Part shown: one piece after another, positions 39,480 to 50,880 of the stretch | Position numbering within the stretch: position 1 is the stretch's first letter | How the letters are laid out: the number at the start of each line of letters is the position of its first letter | Source of the DNA: Cryptomeria japonica | Taxonomy: Eukaryota; Streptophyta; Pinopsida; Cupressales; Cupressaceae | Assembly: GCF_030272615.1 (NCBI RefSeq) | Contig: NC_081415.1 | Location: forward strand, 510,444,873 to 510,508,872 | Length of the DNA: 64,000 nt | Direction: 5' to 3' | Translations under genes and position numbers: made by a program | The notes under the pieces: model-generated | Database searches by the model: none | What the model was told of the DNA's origin: nothing | Seen by the model: the letters and a program-made list of their open reading frames with translations, nothing else

Positions 39480-41680
39480 ATTTACACATAAGATGTTGAA
39501 CAACCTATGGGCTTAGCTTCTTTGGATCCTTCACTGCTCGATACTTTAGGAGGAGAGGTTGGGAGTCAATTGACGAAATTTTAAAATTTTTAGGTAGGAG
39601 AAGGATTTGAATTTATTGTTGAATAGAATGACAACGAGATTCCTTATTACACCATCAGGGGGAGGGGGGGTGAAGGTTGCTAAACTAATGTGGATGTCTT
39701 GCTTTTGGAACAACTAGACCAGGTGGAGGAAAAGGTGGGGCCCCCCATCCAATAGGATGAATCATAGGATTGGTGTGATGATGTGGTCTCTTCGTGCATG
39801 GTATGCCCACATGGCCAATTCTGGAGGCCATTTAATGTTGATATGATGTCATCATTTTTTGTGTGGCCCTATCAATGATATGACACAACAGTGTAAGAAC
39901 AATAATTTTTTAATGTTTTTTATGCTATGTGATTTTTACGCATGGGAAACCCTCCATTATCTTTCCCTGTGTGCAATGGGTAAGGGTTGGCGTGCTTGTC
40001 ATTTAATGAAGATGCCAATTAATTATTATCTCCCTATTGGTAAGCATTTAATCTTGTTGATTACACCCAAAGCCTTAAGGCATTTTTTATTGGCTAATTT
40101 TAGACAGTTAGTGAAATATAGGGCTAAGGATTTAGTTTGGGTGCTCTCTGTTACTATGTTAACTATGACTATTCAAACCATGGGTGGGGATAGGGTGAGA
40201 ATCAAACCTATCACTCATGTTGAATTCAAAGGGAATGCCATGCCGTGACATATTTGTACTGAGGGAGGAGTTGCACAATTTATTGAATGCATAAATGGGT
40301 ATGATGAAAACTTGTTTGTTTAGTTTGTCGGGTCATGGGATAAAAGGAGAGTTAGGGTGGGGGTTGTCTCGTTTGAAATCAACAAGGAGGTCATAGCGAA
40401 AGTGATGAGCCTCTCCACCAACTTGGGAGAAAATGAAAAGAACAGAGTAGGGTTGTGAATAATGAAAGTTGTCCTAGTTATTCAGGAAAAATGATGAGCC
40501 TATGAAGCTTCACAAAGGATTTTCTAAAGCAAATTGTTAGACCCTTGGAACTAAGTTTACCTCTTGATCATGGAATTCTTCACTTTAGAGGGGAGGTTCA
40601 AATTTTATCACTATTACCAGCTACCCTTTCTTAAACATTTTTGAAATCATGATTTGCTTTCCTTTTTGTTTTTTCTATTAGATCCTCTTGAAATTTTGGT
40701 TAATGATGCTACTGAGATGGCAAGAAGCCCATCCCTCTCCATCAAGGCCTTATCTTCTACTTTTATAATTTCCACTTGGATCTATGCCCTCCCAAGCAAT
40801 TGGCGGTTACATAAGCCTCGTGATCTGATTTGCCCTCAGCTGCTACTATCCTTGATTTCCCTAGCTCTAAAAATAGAAGAAATGCATGCACATCTCGACG
40901 TCATTATCGTTAAAACCTTATCTCTCTCATTCCCTTTCTACCCCAACCCATGACATGGTCGTTGAAGGCCTTTGTATCTTGAAGGAGTCTGCTACCACCT
41001 CCACTATGGACATAAAAAAGGAAACTTAAGAAAACTTCCCCATTGGCCAAAAAACCCAAGATAGCCAGATCTAGAAGGTTATCAGTGATGCAGAGGTGGA
41101 GTGTGTGAAGATGATGGAAAAAGTGGGAGTGCCAACCATAGACGCTCTAACAAGCTAGCTAGGCATATGATTGAAAAATGAAAGAAAAGAAAGTGGTGGA
41201 TTATGATGAGGAATCAAAGGAATGGGACATTATTGATGGTGGTGATGTTGTTGAGGATGAGGAAAATGTTGTGGATGATGTGGAGAAGGAGAAGAGTTTA
41301 GCTAAGTCTACCAGTGACAGTTCAACACACTATGGAAGTGGTAAAATTGAACCTGTGGACCTGACCCGAGAGGCCATGCCAAAGGAAGATCACACTCACA
41401 AAGGGGGGAGTGTGGGAACATGTGTTGATTGCAAGAATACCACAATAGATTTGAATTCCTTAAAGAAGAAAGCGCTAGAGATGAAGTAGAAGATTATTAG
41501 TATTTCTAGGTTCAACCTACATGTGATGCACAACTCAACCACCTCCCTATGCCTGATGCAAAAGGAACTGTTGGGAAATGATGTTGAAAAGGGAGGAAAC
41601 TATAAGGAAATTTATCAGTTCCTCGCTGAAGACTAGAGCAATGTGCTCAAGTAGACATTGGTTGGTTGGTTCTAGTTTTT
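39480..41680 (+). pseudogene. Decayed coding-like region of unknown type
   Basis: Less AT-rich than its flanks and with runs of plausible protein in shifting frames. Pieces are: 39859-40248 (129 codons); VRFVGSWDKRRVRVGVV-like sequence followed by FEINKEVIAKVMSLSTN at about 40315-40430; 40654-40953 (99 codons); and 41178-41489 (103 codons), very rich in Asp, Glu and Lys (DGGDVVEDEENVVDDVEKEK) and ending with a Cys pair. The constant direction and order suggest one old ORF of about 700 residues with a globular front and an acidic tail. I do not recognise the family. A repeated, transposon-borne ORF seems more likely than a host gene, but nothing here proves that. Confidence 0.35.
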
Positions 41681-42955
41681 AAAATCTTATGTTATATTCA
41701 GCTAAGACTTATTATTGTCATACTTATTTTTCTAAGACTTTTAAGCTATTTTTGATATGCTTAAGTGTGCAATTAGTAAGTGTGTTGTTAGTTGTTAATG
41801 TTAGTCAATGAGCTACTAGTGTAAAGAGCCAACACCCTTGTTATGTTGCTTTTAATATCAAAAATATTATCTTAAACATTATTATTATAATGCTAGAATA
41901 ATATTACTTTAATTATCATTATATATTATATTTTAATTATTATCTCTATCATTTCTAAATATAATTTAATCATAACAAATACCCATCTATAATCCTTCCC
42001 AAAGACCAAAGAAGATAAAGATGCGGTACTAGCACTAAATCACATTTTCATTCAAAAAATATTGATAGAAAGCTAACAACCATGTACAAGTTAGAACAAT
42101 GTCAAGGTAAAATTATATATACAAATTTTATTACTCTACACACATACCTTTCAAAACATACCATGTTCCTCAATTTTTATAAATATGTTTCCCAAATTTA
42201 AATCAAATACTTTTTGCATCCTCATTACAATGCTATGCTGCGATTCTATTTTATGCACATCTCATTCTCCATTGCAACTATGCTATTATTATGGTCCCAT
42301 GATTACTATTTAACATTAAACAAGATCATCCATAAGAGAGTTTAGAGTACCATTAAGAAAATTATACAAATTCAGCTTGAAGTTAAAAGAACAATTAGAA
42401 AGGATTTCAATATGGCACCGAGACATGCATACAAGGTAACGACTTAGTAGTAATATTTCATGTTGGAGCATTGTAAGAGATAATTTAGTGGTACTCTATT
42501 ATGATTAAACATTTCAAGGTGGGAGAGAACAAAAACAATGTGGTACTCTATTATGATACTATATTAAAAGAAACAAATGAGGTCAAGGGTCTAAATGGTA
42601 AAAACATCTCTTGACTAATGTTCTAGAGATCTTTAATTGATCACTTCATATAATTTCTAACATCTAAAAAACTAAAAAAAATCAGTAATTAAAAATAAAT
42701 GATCACTTTTATTTAGAATACAATAAACTACATCTTCACATCTAAAAACCCTAAATATTAAATTTTATAAAAGAATAAAAGTTACACAACTCCAACAATA
42801 CAATGTATAGAGAGGTTTCCCTATAATCATAAACTTAGTCACGAATACTTCCAAATTTTAAATAACTTGCAAGTTACTTCCAAATGAATGGATAGAGGGC
42901 AAGCACACAATGATAAATATCTATGCATGTATATTACCGTTTCAATGAGTATTTT
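41681..42955. other. AT-rich DNA, nothing recognised
   Basis: No gene, repeat array or LTR end seen. Confidence 0.5.
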
Positions 42956-42979
42956 CGAAACTATCCGTTTCTGTATGAA

Positions 42980-43045
42980 TCACAACGGTTAATTTTAAAA
43001 AGCAAACCAAAAAAAGCATAGTCGTTACCCCGCTCCTAACCCAAC
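42980..43045 (+). promoter_or_regulatory. Possible promoter with two AACGG motifs
   Basis: CACAACGGTTAA (about 42982) and CCCAACGGCAC (about 43037) each contain AACGG, the core of the plant M-phase-specific activator (MSA) element bound by three-repeat MYB proteins. They lie 200-270 bases before the ATG of a possible first exon. Two 5-bp cores can occur by chance, so this is suggestive only. Confidence 0.3.
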
Positions 43046-43248
43046 GGCACTCGAATTATAGTTTAAATTTGAATTCTCCTTCCCATATTCTCATCTTTTT
43101 GTGTTGTAAATGTAGTTTTTTTTCTCTATCTGTGCTCTGTTTTTTTGGGGCATGGCCATGCCTCCTGTGTCTATGTTTGTTCTGTTCATCATGTTTTTCT
43201 TTTGAGTTTTTGTTTGCATTATTATGTGTTCTGTTTTTTTCTTTTAAT

Positions 43249-43346
43249 ATGTGTTCGGTGAGGATAGAGATCGATGTTCGCGAGGAACTGCATATGCGGG
43301 AATTTCAAGCATTGATGAGACTCCTCTTACAACATTCAAAGCCCTG
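43249..43346 (+). CDS. Possible first exon of a host gene
   Basis: From ATG at 43249 the frame reads MCSVRIEIDVREELHMREFQ, continuing ALMRLLLQHSKP, with codon use more balanced than its surroundings. It ends at a donor (CCCTG followed by GTATGTG at 43347), phase 2. An open frame extends upstream to 43069, but that part is a Phe/Cys/Leu run from T-rich DNA and looks like leader. I do not recognise the protein. It may belong with the 45400 and 45932 exons, but the phases do not join directly, so at least one further exon would be needed. Confidence 0.35.
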
Positions 43347-44034
43347 GTATGTGTTCAATTTCAGTTTTAATTGTTTTGAAACGCTTGTTTGGAGGATTGA
43401 TTTGGAACATGTAGGAAAAGATTGCTTTTATTTTCTAGTGGATTCCATGCCCTGTTCCAAAGCTTTTTAAATGATGAATTTGGATTTACAGTTGGCTTGC
43501 AAAATACTTTTGGTTTTTTCAACACTGTCATTCATTCTGTGCATGTCCAACAATGATTGCATTTCATAAGATCAAATGCTTGCTTCTATTTTCTAATGGT
43601 TTTCCATACCGTGTTTCAAAACTTGTTAATTTCCATAAAGTGGAGGTTATTGGAAAACACTGATGAATTTGGATTTACAGTTCCATTTTAATCCGCTCCA
43701 CATAGATGTGATGATGTTTTATTAGGATTCATCTCCACTTTTTTCATGAGAAATAGTTTTAGAAGAATTCATCTAACCTATTTCTCCTGAGTGTGATTAA
43801 CTCTTCAGCCTTCACATAAATGTATTGAATAGATTGAGCCCAAATTTTCTCTAGGGATTTAAAATAATAAATCTATGTTCAAAACCTTTATAATGGTGTG
43901 GGTAGCATGGAGTTGTGGGCTTGTGTCTTTTTTGTTGGAAGAGTAGATTTAGCATGATTAGCAGAGTGCAGACAAATATGTCTGAAGCTTAATATCACGT
44001 TGTTGCTGAGTTTATCATGAATATCATGTTAGCA

Positions 44035-44516
44035 GAATAGTCTCCAGTGGAAATACTGATGAATTTCAAAGAACGTCTTAGGGATAGTACTGATGAATTT
44101 CAAACAGAGCCTTAGGGATAGCAATGGCATTCTGCATGACTGGCAAATTCCGAACTTCCTTGTAATTGGAATGGCATAATATGTGATTCTTGTCTATCAG
44201 AGGCATTGATTTGAGTTGCAAGGGACTCGCATAATTCTTGTCTCCTGTAATCTGCCAACTTCCAAATCTTACAAATATAGAGGACATTTCCAGGATGGCT
44301 GTCTAACTGTAAAAAATTGGTCAAGTTGGACTTGAGCTTCAATGGATTTTTGGGATCACTGCCTGAAGCTATTTCAGATTTTCGCAGTTTAACCCATTTG
44401 GATATTTCAACAAATGGAATTTCACGATTCATTCCAGAGAGTGTGATTCCTAAGCTTCAGTACCTCAATGTCTCAGATTGCCAGTTTAGTGAGTCCAATT
44501 CCATCATTTCTTGCTA
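44035..44516 (+). pseudogene. LRR receptor-like protein fragment
   Basis: In one frame, crossing a few stops, this reads an LRR N-terminal cap (PCNWNGIICDS near 44155) and then leucine-rich repeats: LVKLDLSFNGFLGSLPEAIS, FRSLTHLDISTNGI and PKLQYLNVSDCQF, ending at a stop near 44516. That is the N-terminal portion of a plant LRR receptor-like protein or kinase, which would sit at the plasma membrane. A normal protein would have many more repeats, a membrane segment and often a kinase; none is here. Stops lie at three places before the first full repeat. A 33-35 bp tandem pair (about 44057-44130) precedes it, and its 3' part is duplicated at 44675-44900. Confidence 0.75.
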
Positions 44517-44900
44517 ATCTTTCAAATGGGTATTTTATGTCCACATGCACATAGCATCTACAGTTTATTTTCCGCTCCAAAAAGCATTTTGATCTATTCC
44601 ACATTAGGTGCATTAGGATTGAGCAAATTGTAGAGGTGCCTAGTCATGATAGCATTAGGATTGAGCAATTTGAACAAATGGAATTTCACGATTCATTCCA
44701 GAGAGTGTGATTCCTAAGCTTCAGTACCTCAATGTCTCAGATTGCCAGTTTAGTGGGTCCAATTCCATCGTTTCTTGCTAATCTTTCAAATGGGTATTCT
44801 ATGTCCACATGCACATAGCATCTAAAGTTTGTTTTCCGCTCCACAAAACATTTTGATCTGCTCCACATTAGCTACATTAGGATTGAGCAAATTGTAGCTC
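44411..44900 (+). repeat. Tandem duplication, period 264 bp, of the LRR fragment end
   Basis: Unit 1 from 44411 and unit 2 from 44675 both start CAAATGGAATTTCACGATTC, include the last LRR and its stop, and run to GATTGAGCAAATTGTAG. They differ by a handful of substitutions. Confidence 0.88.
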
Positions 44901-45399
44901 TAAAAATTAGAGGATGGGTGGCAAAAATTGGATACTTTAATTTGTTGCTAATGCCAGACTTTTTGTAAATGTTTCAGGGACTCTGGCTCAGCATTGTGTG
45001 TGGCATTTTTGTACAATCAAATTTACTATTCCTAGTGACTTTTTGTACAAACTAGGAACAAGAGGTATGGTAAATCATTCCAATGAGTCTACCCATTCCA
45101 GCAATTATTGATTTATATGAGAATAGAAGACCTAAGTTGTGTTCATTATTTTTTTTCATCAATGTTGGCGCATGAGATTGGGATGGTACTATTTGAATGT
45201 AAATTATGTAGCAGAATGAATATCAATGGCACATAACAGCCTGTATATAAGTTGCATTTATATAAGATCAATTTCACTTTTCTTTTGATTTAACCATTTT
45301 GATCTGCTGCATATTAGGTGCATTAATAGGTATTTTATGTCCAAGTGCACATAGCATTTAGACCAACAGATGCTAAATCTACCATCTCCCTCCTTACAG

Positions 45400-45504
45400 T
45401 TTGTTTATTTGCCCATGAAAACGAATGTCCTCATCTCGACCTGATCTTCCAACACAAAAAAGAGGAACCTGAGGAGGAAAGGTATCTTGCTGGTACACCT
45501 TCAG
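45400..45504 (+). CDS. Internal coding exon of a probable host gene
   Basis: It is preceded by a pyrimidine-rich acceptor (CTCCCTCCTTACAG) and followed by a consensus donor (CAG, GTAAGT at 45505). The open phase reads CLFAHENECPHLDLIFQHKK, then EEPEEERYLAGTPS, a sensible hydrophilic sequence. It enters with two bases of a codon and leaves with one. Joining it to 45932 keeps the frame and gives a short C-terminus. I recognise no family. The strength of both splice sites and the frame match make this the best candidate for host coding sequence in the window. Confidence 0.5.
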
Positions 45505-45931
45505 GTAAGTTTTTTCCTGCTGATTTAAAAATAATTTTTTAAATGCAAACTTGTCGTTTGACTGCTTCAGTTTCCAATAGTTTTGTGATAAAAATTCTGT
45601 GGCAATAACTTTTGAACTCCAAATCCTTGTGGTAACATCATTGTATGAACTTGAAAGGCTAACATGTTTTGTATATTGTTGATGTATTCTTTGTGGTGCT
45701 GGGCTGTGCCTATATATATGTTGTGTGTATTGTTAGCTTATCTATGTATGTGGTGCTCATTTATGTTTCTCTATTTTGTTTGTCATAGATTAACCTTGTC
45801 ACAGTAGAACTGTCTTAAGCTTGCTTTTTTGGTGAACGTTCATATGCAAACTTTTGTAGTTCCAATCAACTACCCTGTAATGTACATTTCTGCATTTTTA
45901 GCTACATACTAGTTGTATTTTATATTTGCAG

Positions 45932-45960
45932 GAAAACAAATGTATAGGAGATATATGTAA
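45932..45960 (+). CDS. Probable terminal coding exon
   Basis: Acceptor TATATTTGCAG ends at 45931. Spliced to 45504 the frame reads ...GTPSGKQMYRRYM and stops at TAA 45958-45960. AT-rich sequence follows, fitting a 3' untranslated region. Confidence 0.42.
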
Positions 45961-46179
45961 GGAGTCAACCAGAAAAATATGGAAGGAGCTTTTTCATAGT
46001 GGTGAAGTCATTTGAATTTTTTTGTTTTTTTTAATTTGAATAAATTGTAGTAGTCAGATTGATTTTTAAATGTGTAAATATGTTAAATATATTTTTAATT
46101 TATATATATATATATGTGTGTGTATAGGGAAGGAGCTGAATGCCCATGGTCTGTTAATGTCTTTTATAATGAGTGTCGT

Positions 46180-46392
46180 GATTTTATATTGTTTAACATT
46201 TAATGTCTTATTAGAATCACAATACAATTAACATTCTGATATGAACAAGTGATTTTATATTGTTTAACATTTAATGTCTTATTAGAATCACACTATAATT
46301 AACATTCTGATATGAACAAGTGATTTTATATTGTTTAACATTTTATGTCTTATTAGAATCACAATATAATTAACATTCTGATATGAACAATG
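46180..46392 (+). repeat. 71-bp tandem repeat, three copies
   Basis: Units start at 46180, 46251 and 46322, each beginning GATTTTATATTGTTTAACAT, with one to three differences between copies. They lie 220 bp past the probable terminal exon. Confidence 0.93.
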
Positions 46393-48135
46393 ATATATAA
46401 TATTAAAAAATCACAAGACAATGAAGTTAATTCTTGATATTAAGAAAAATCTTGAACTAATAAGTCATGATGAATATATTAATTTTTATTATTTTCCTAG
46501 CTACATTGAACTACACTTCTAATTTTAATTTTATCACTTATAAATTAATATGACACACTCATCTATGTGAAGTGAATGTTTGGATATTGTTATGATTTAT
46601 GTGTGTCAATTATGTGGTTGTTGTGGTTCACGTGTATAGTTCAACCAACTTTACATTAAGCTTGTATAAACTTTGGCATCTACTTTCTACGCACTTATTA
46701 TTTTAAAGGTTATCATTTACTTAGTCTACAAGAATAGTGTGTAAGACATAACATTCACTTTATATGTTTGTTTAAACATTGGCATCTTTTTTACCTTCAA
46801 TATATATGTGTTTAAAGTGTGTTTAATATTACTATGTGTGTAAATTGTGTGTTTGAGCTAATTTTGGCATTCATATTGTAATGTTCAAACTTATATATGT
46901 TTAAAGTGTGTTCAATATTACTATGTGTGTAAATTGTGTGTTTGAGCTAATTTTGGCATTCATATTGAGCTAACTTTGGCATGTTCAAATTGTAATGGTT
47001 CATTTTTGTCTTTTTAAGTCTTAAATTTGGCATGTTCAAATTGTAATGGTTCGAATTGACATCTTTTTACCTTTAATGTCTTAAGTGTGTTTGAACTAAC
47101 TTTGGCATTCATAGGATTTGATACACTTATTTTTTGTCTTTTTAATTTTGAACTTTGGCATGTTCAAAATTAAAAGGTTTTTTAAAACTAATTTTAACAT
47201 TCTTCACTTCATATGTCATTTAAAGGTTGTCATTTACTAGATATGATACTTTTCATTATGTACATTTGTTTAATATAACAACTGTGTGTAAATTGTGTTT
47301 TGAACTAACTTTGGCATTCATAGGATTTAAAGGTTTTTTATAACTACTTTTAGCATTCTTCACTTCGTCTGAAGTTCATTTAAAGGTTGTCATTTACTAG
47401 ATATGATACTCTCATTATGCGGTTGTTTATGTGATGTTTAAATTTTTATAGTGAGTCTACATGAAGAGTATGTGTTTGTTTAAACATTGGCATCTTGTAC
47501 CTTTTTATTGTACATGTGTTTAAAGTGTGTTTGAACTAACTTTGGCATTCATAGGATTTAAAGGTTTTTTAAAATTACTTTTAGCATTCTTCACTTTGTA
47601 TGAAGTTAATTTAAAGGTTGTCATTTACTAGATATGATACTCTCATTATGCAGGTGTTTATGTGATGTTTGAATTTTATTTAAAGTGTGTTTAATATAAC
47701 AACTATGTGTGTAAATAATGTGTTTAATATAACAACTATATGTGTAAATTGTATGTTTGAACTAACTTTGACATTCATAGGATTTGATCCACTTATTTTT
47801 TGTTCTTTTTAATTTTGAACTTTGACATGTTCAAAATTTAAGGGTTTTTTAAAACTACTTGTAGCATTATTCACTTCATATGAAGTGCATTTAAAGGTAT
47901 TTACTAGATATAATGCTCTCATCATGTGGATGTTTTATGTGATGTTTGAATTTTTATAGTCACTCTACATGAAGAATATGTAAGACCATTGGATTCTTTT
48001 ACCTTTTTACTATACATGTGTTTAAAGTGTGTTTAATTGTAATAACCCACCATAATTAACTCAACAAATTTGACCATTCTTTTTTTTTTGAGTGCTTAAT
48101 TTAATCATTGTGTTTGATTCAATTGCATACTCTGG

Positions 48136-48290
48136 GCATCCATCCATTTGGATTAGGCATTCATCCATCAGGATGAGCATCTAACCATACGGGTTAGGCA
48201 TTGGTCCATACGGGACATAAGATTTCATCTATCCAATACGGGATATGCATCTACCCATACGTGGTAGGCATCTATCCAATCGGGATAGGA
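48136..48290 (-). repeat. Hairpin array in the reverse solo LTR
   Basis: Seven units again. Stems on the plus strand include TCATCC/GGATGA, CTAACC/GGTTAG, GTCC/GGAC, CTACC/GGTAG and CTATCC/GGATAG, with loops ATACG or AATCG. Stem sequences differ from those in 4824-4977 at several units, yet most units stay paired. Confidence 0.75.
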
Positions 48291-49317
48291 GGTGCTCTGG
48301 TTAGAGACTTAGACTCATCAGGACCATTCGGGTCCTGAGTCACTCACTAAGTACTACACTCTTCTAATAGAAGTGCACCGAGGTCGCCATCCTTAGGAGT
48401 AATTAAATTACATAACACAAGCTTGAGTTTCACCTCGAAATTTGGCTTAAAGCCTCAGGAAGTCAAGCAAATCCATACGGGATTCCTTCCGAGTATGCAT
48501 TGATTTACTTTTTCCCTTTTTATACTTATCTTTCAAATTAGGATTCTATTCAACCCTTCTTCTTACCAAGCCTAGACCCCACCCACGAACGCCTGAGTAC
48601 TAGGGACAACTTCGTCCCAAGACTGCCTACATACCCATTTCGACACGGGATCAAAGCGTAGAATATGTAGTTCTATTTTCTACTCTATGGTTTGATGTAA
48701 ACTGATTAGTGGGTACGCAACCCTTTCTAAGGTCAATATCCTAGACAATTTCTCTGCGGTTGCTACCCACGGTGGTAGCGCTTAAGCAAAGGCTCAAGAT
48801 GGCCTATTACTTGTGGCCTAAAACAACTAGATCCTAATTCTTATCATAAGCGTCACCCTTGACCAATTGTCAATCGACAACAATTCTTCGAGATTAAATC
48901 AATTTCATAAAAGCATTTCACTCATCATCCCAATGGGGTTTACTATAGTTTAGCTCAATGGATGAAAGATCGTTTTAGAGTTATCTTATTAAATTATCGA
49001 TCCAAGGGGGATTACCCGCCCCTTGGATTTTAACTTCCAAGTGTCCCTTATTACTCCCTGACGATTTATAGGGACGATGCCACAGACGTCGTTGATGTAG
49101 CTTTATTAGGCGTTAAGTGCAGTAGTTCAACACGATGGCATTACTCGTAAGCATGACCTAGAGGCACTGTATATACTGAACGCTACTAGGTTTTGGTTTC
49201 CATCTTCCTTTATTTAGTTTTCTAACTAAGAGCTATGAAAACATCATACTTGAAAACAATTACTAATTGAACGTGTATAATTTAATAAATTGAAATAACT
49301 ACTTGATGAATTACGTT

Positions 49318-49584
49318 TCATATGTAAATTGTATGTTTGAACTAACTTTGACATTCATAGGATTTGATCCACTTATTTTTTGTTCTTTTTAATTTTGAAC
49401 TTTGACATGTTCAAAATTTAAGGGTTTTTTAAAACTACTTGTAGCATTATTCACTTCATATGAAGTGCATTTAAAGGTATTTACTAGATATAATACTCTC
49501 ATCATGTGGATGTTTATGTGATGTTTGAATTTTTATAGTCACTCTACATGAAGAATATGTAATGGGCTTCTTTTACCTTTTTAC
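49318..49584 (+). repeat. Copy of the flanking host repeat inside the solo LTR
   Basis: This is almost identical (about five differences) to 47740-48005, the host sequence just outside the left end of the LTR, in the same orientation. It is not LTR sequence. Confidence 0.9.
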
Positions 49585-49700
49585 TGTAATTATTAATATG
49601 CAAGTTTCATAATGGTCATTGTTACGCAAGCTATATTCACAACTTGAAATATAGCTTGCGTAACAATGACCATTATGAAACTTGCATATTAATAATTACA
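49585..49700. repeat. Perfect inverted repeat, 53-bp arms, 10-bp loop
   Basis: Arms 49585-49637 and 49648-49700 are exact reverse complements around CACAACTTGA. It sits exactly where the copied host repeat ends. Confidence 0.95.
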
Positions 49701-50174
49701 TGTGTAACTTTCATGGAGATGAAAACGTCAATAAATATAACTAAGGTATAAGTAATTTGCATGATATAAGAATAGTGTAACTTACGTGCATGATTAAGCA
49801 ATGCATGATTCCTATGGTCATAGGTTCCAAAAATAGCGATTAATTTAGACATTAGATTCAAATCATGATAATGTGCAATAATTGCTTTCAATGAGTCCAA
49901 ATACCAACTAAGTAACCCAACGAATTTTAAGTAGTTTTCCAATTATAAAATTTAATACAATTTTAATTTACAAATTTGAAAATTGCAAAAGGGAATTTAA
50001 TTATTATTATAAATTTTCCTAAGGGCAATTATACAATTTAATTTACAATTGAAAAAAATCTAAAAATAAATACTTTTCGAAAATTACCTAAAATCTTTTT
50101 ATTAAACGAAAAAAGGTATAACAATGGCCGAATATATAGTGTTATATTTTTTATTAAAAAAAAAAGAAAGGGGA

Positions 50175-50370
50175 GTACGTGGGAGTGGGACCCATGGGTC
50201 CCATCACCACTGCGGTCTACGGAAGTAGGCCCGTAGTGGTGAGGGGACCCCATGGTCCCTTCCACTACCCTGCGGCCACTGTCATGACAGTGACCGCAGG
50301 GGAAGTGGAGGGTACCACTTCCCTCGACGGTTACAATAACTGTCGCCACTACCCCGCACGTCGCTCGATA
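50175..50370. repeat. GC-rich palindromic patch in the solo LTR
   Basis: A strongly GC-rich island with nested inverted repeats (GGGACCCATGGGTCCC; CACTGTCATGACAGTG; CCACTACGGGC with GTAGTGG). Position and style recall 7285-7590 in the other LTR family, though the sequence is different. Confidence 0.8.
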
Positions 50371-50443
50371 CCCAAAATAATTTTCGAGAATATCTTGCTA
50401 AAATATAATCCCTTTGCAACATTTAATACATTTTATCATTTGA

Positions 50444-50450
<7 letters not shown>

Positions 50451-50537
<87 letters not shown>

Positions 50538-50568
50538 ATGTATGTATGTATGTATGTATGTATGTATG
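50451..50568. repeat. (TA)n then (TATG)n microsatellite
   Basis: About 85 bp of TA followed by seven or so TATG units. Confidence 0.96.
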
Positions 50569-50694
50569 GTTTACATTTCTAATTATTTAATGATATATAT
50601 ATGTAAACAAAAAGAGTATTTATTTATGAAAATAAGAACATGAATATAATAGAAAATCAAACAATTGTTTTAGATTGATTTTACAGTAAACAAG

Positions 50695-50880
50695 AGGTTA
50701 ATATTTCCAGTATTCACAAGGGGATAGAGAGTTTATTTCCAGTATTCACAGGAAGATTGTTTATTTCCAGTATTCACAGGGAGCTAGTTTATTTCCAGTA
50801 TTCACAGGAAGATTGTATTCAACTAATATTCACAGGGAGATTTATTTAACTAATAATCACAGAGAGATTTATCTAAAGAA
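50695..50880 (+). repeat. Short repeats of a CAGTATTCACAGG motif
   Basis: TTTATTTCCAGTATTCACAG occurs about four times and related ATTCACAGGGAGA twice, at spacings of 25-40 bp, inside the solo LTR. Confidence 0.8.
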
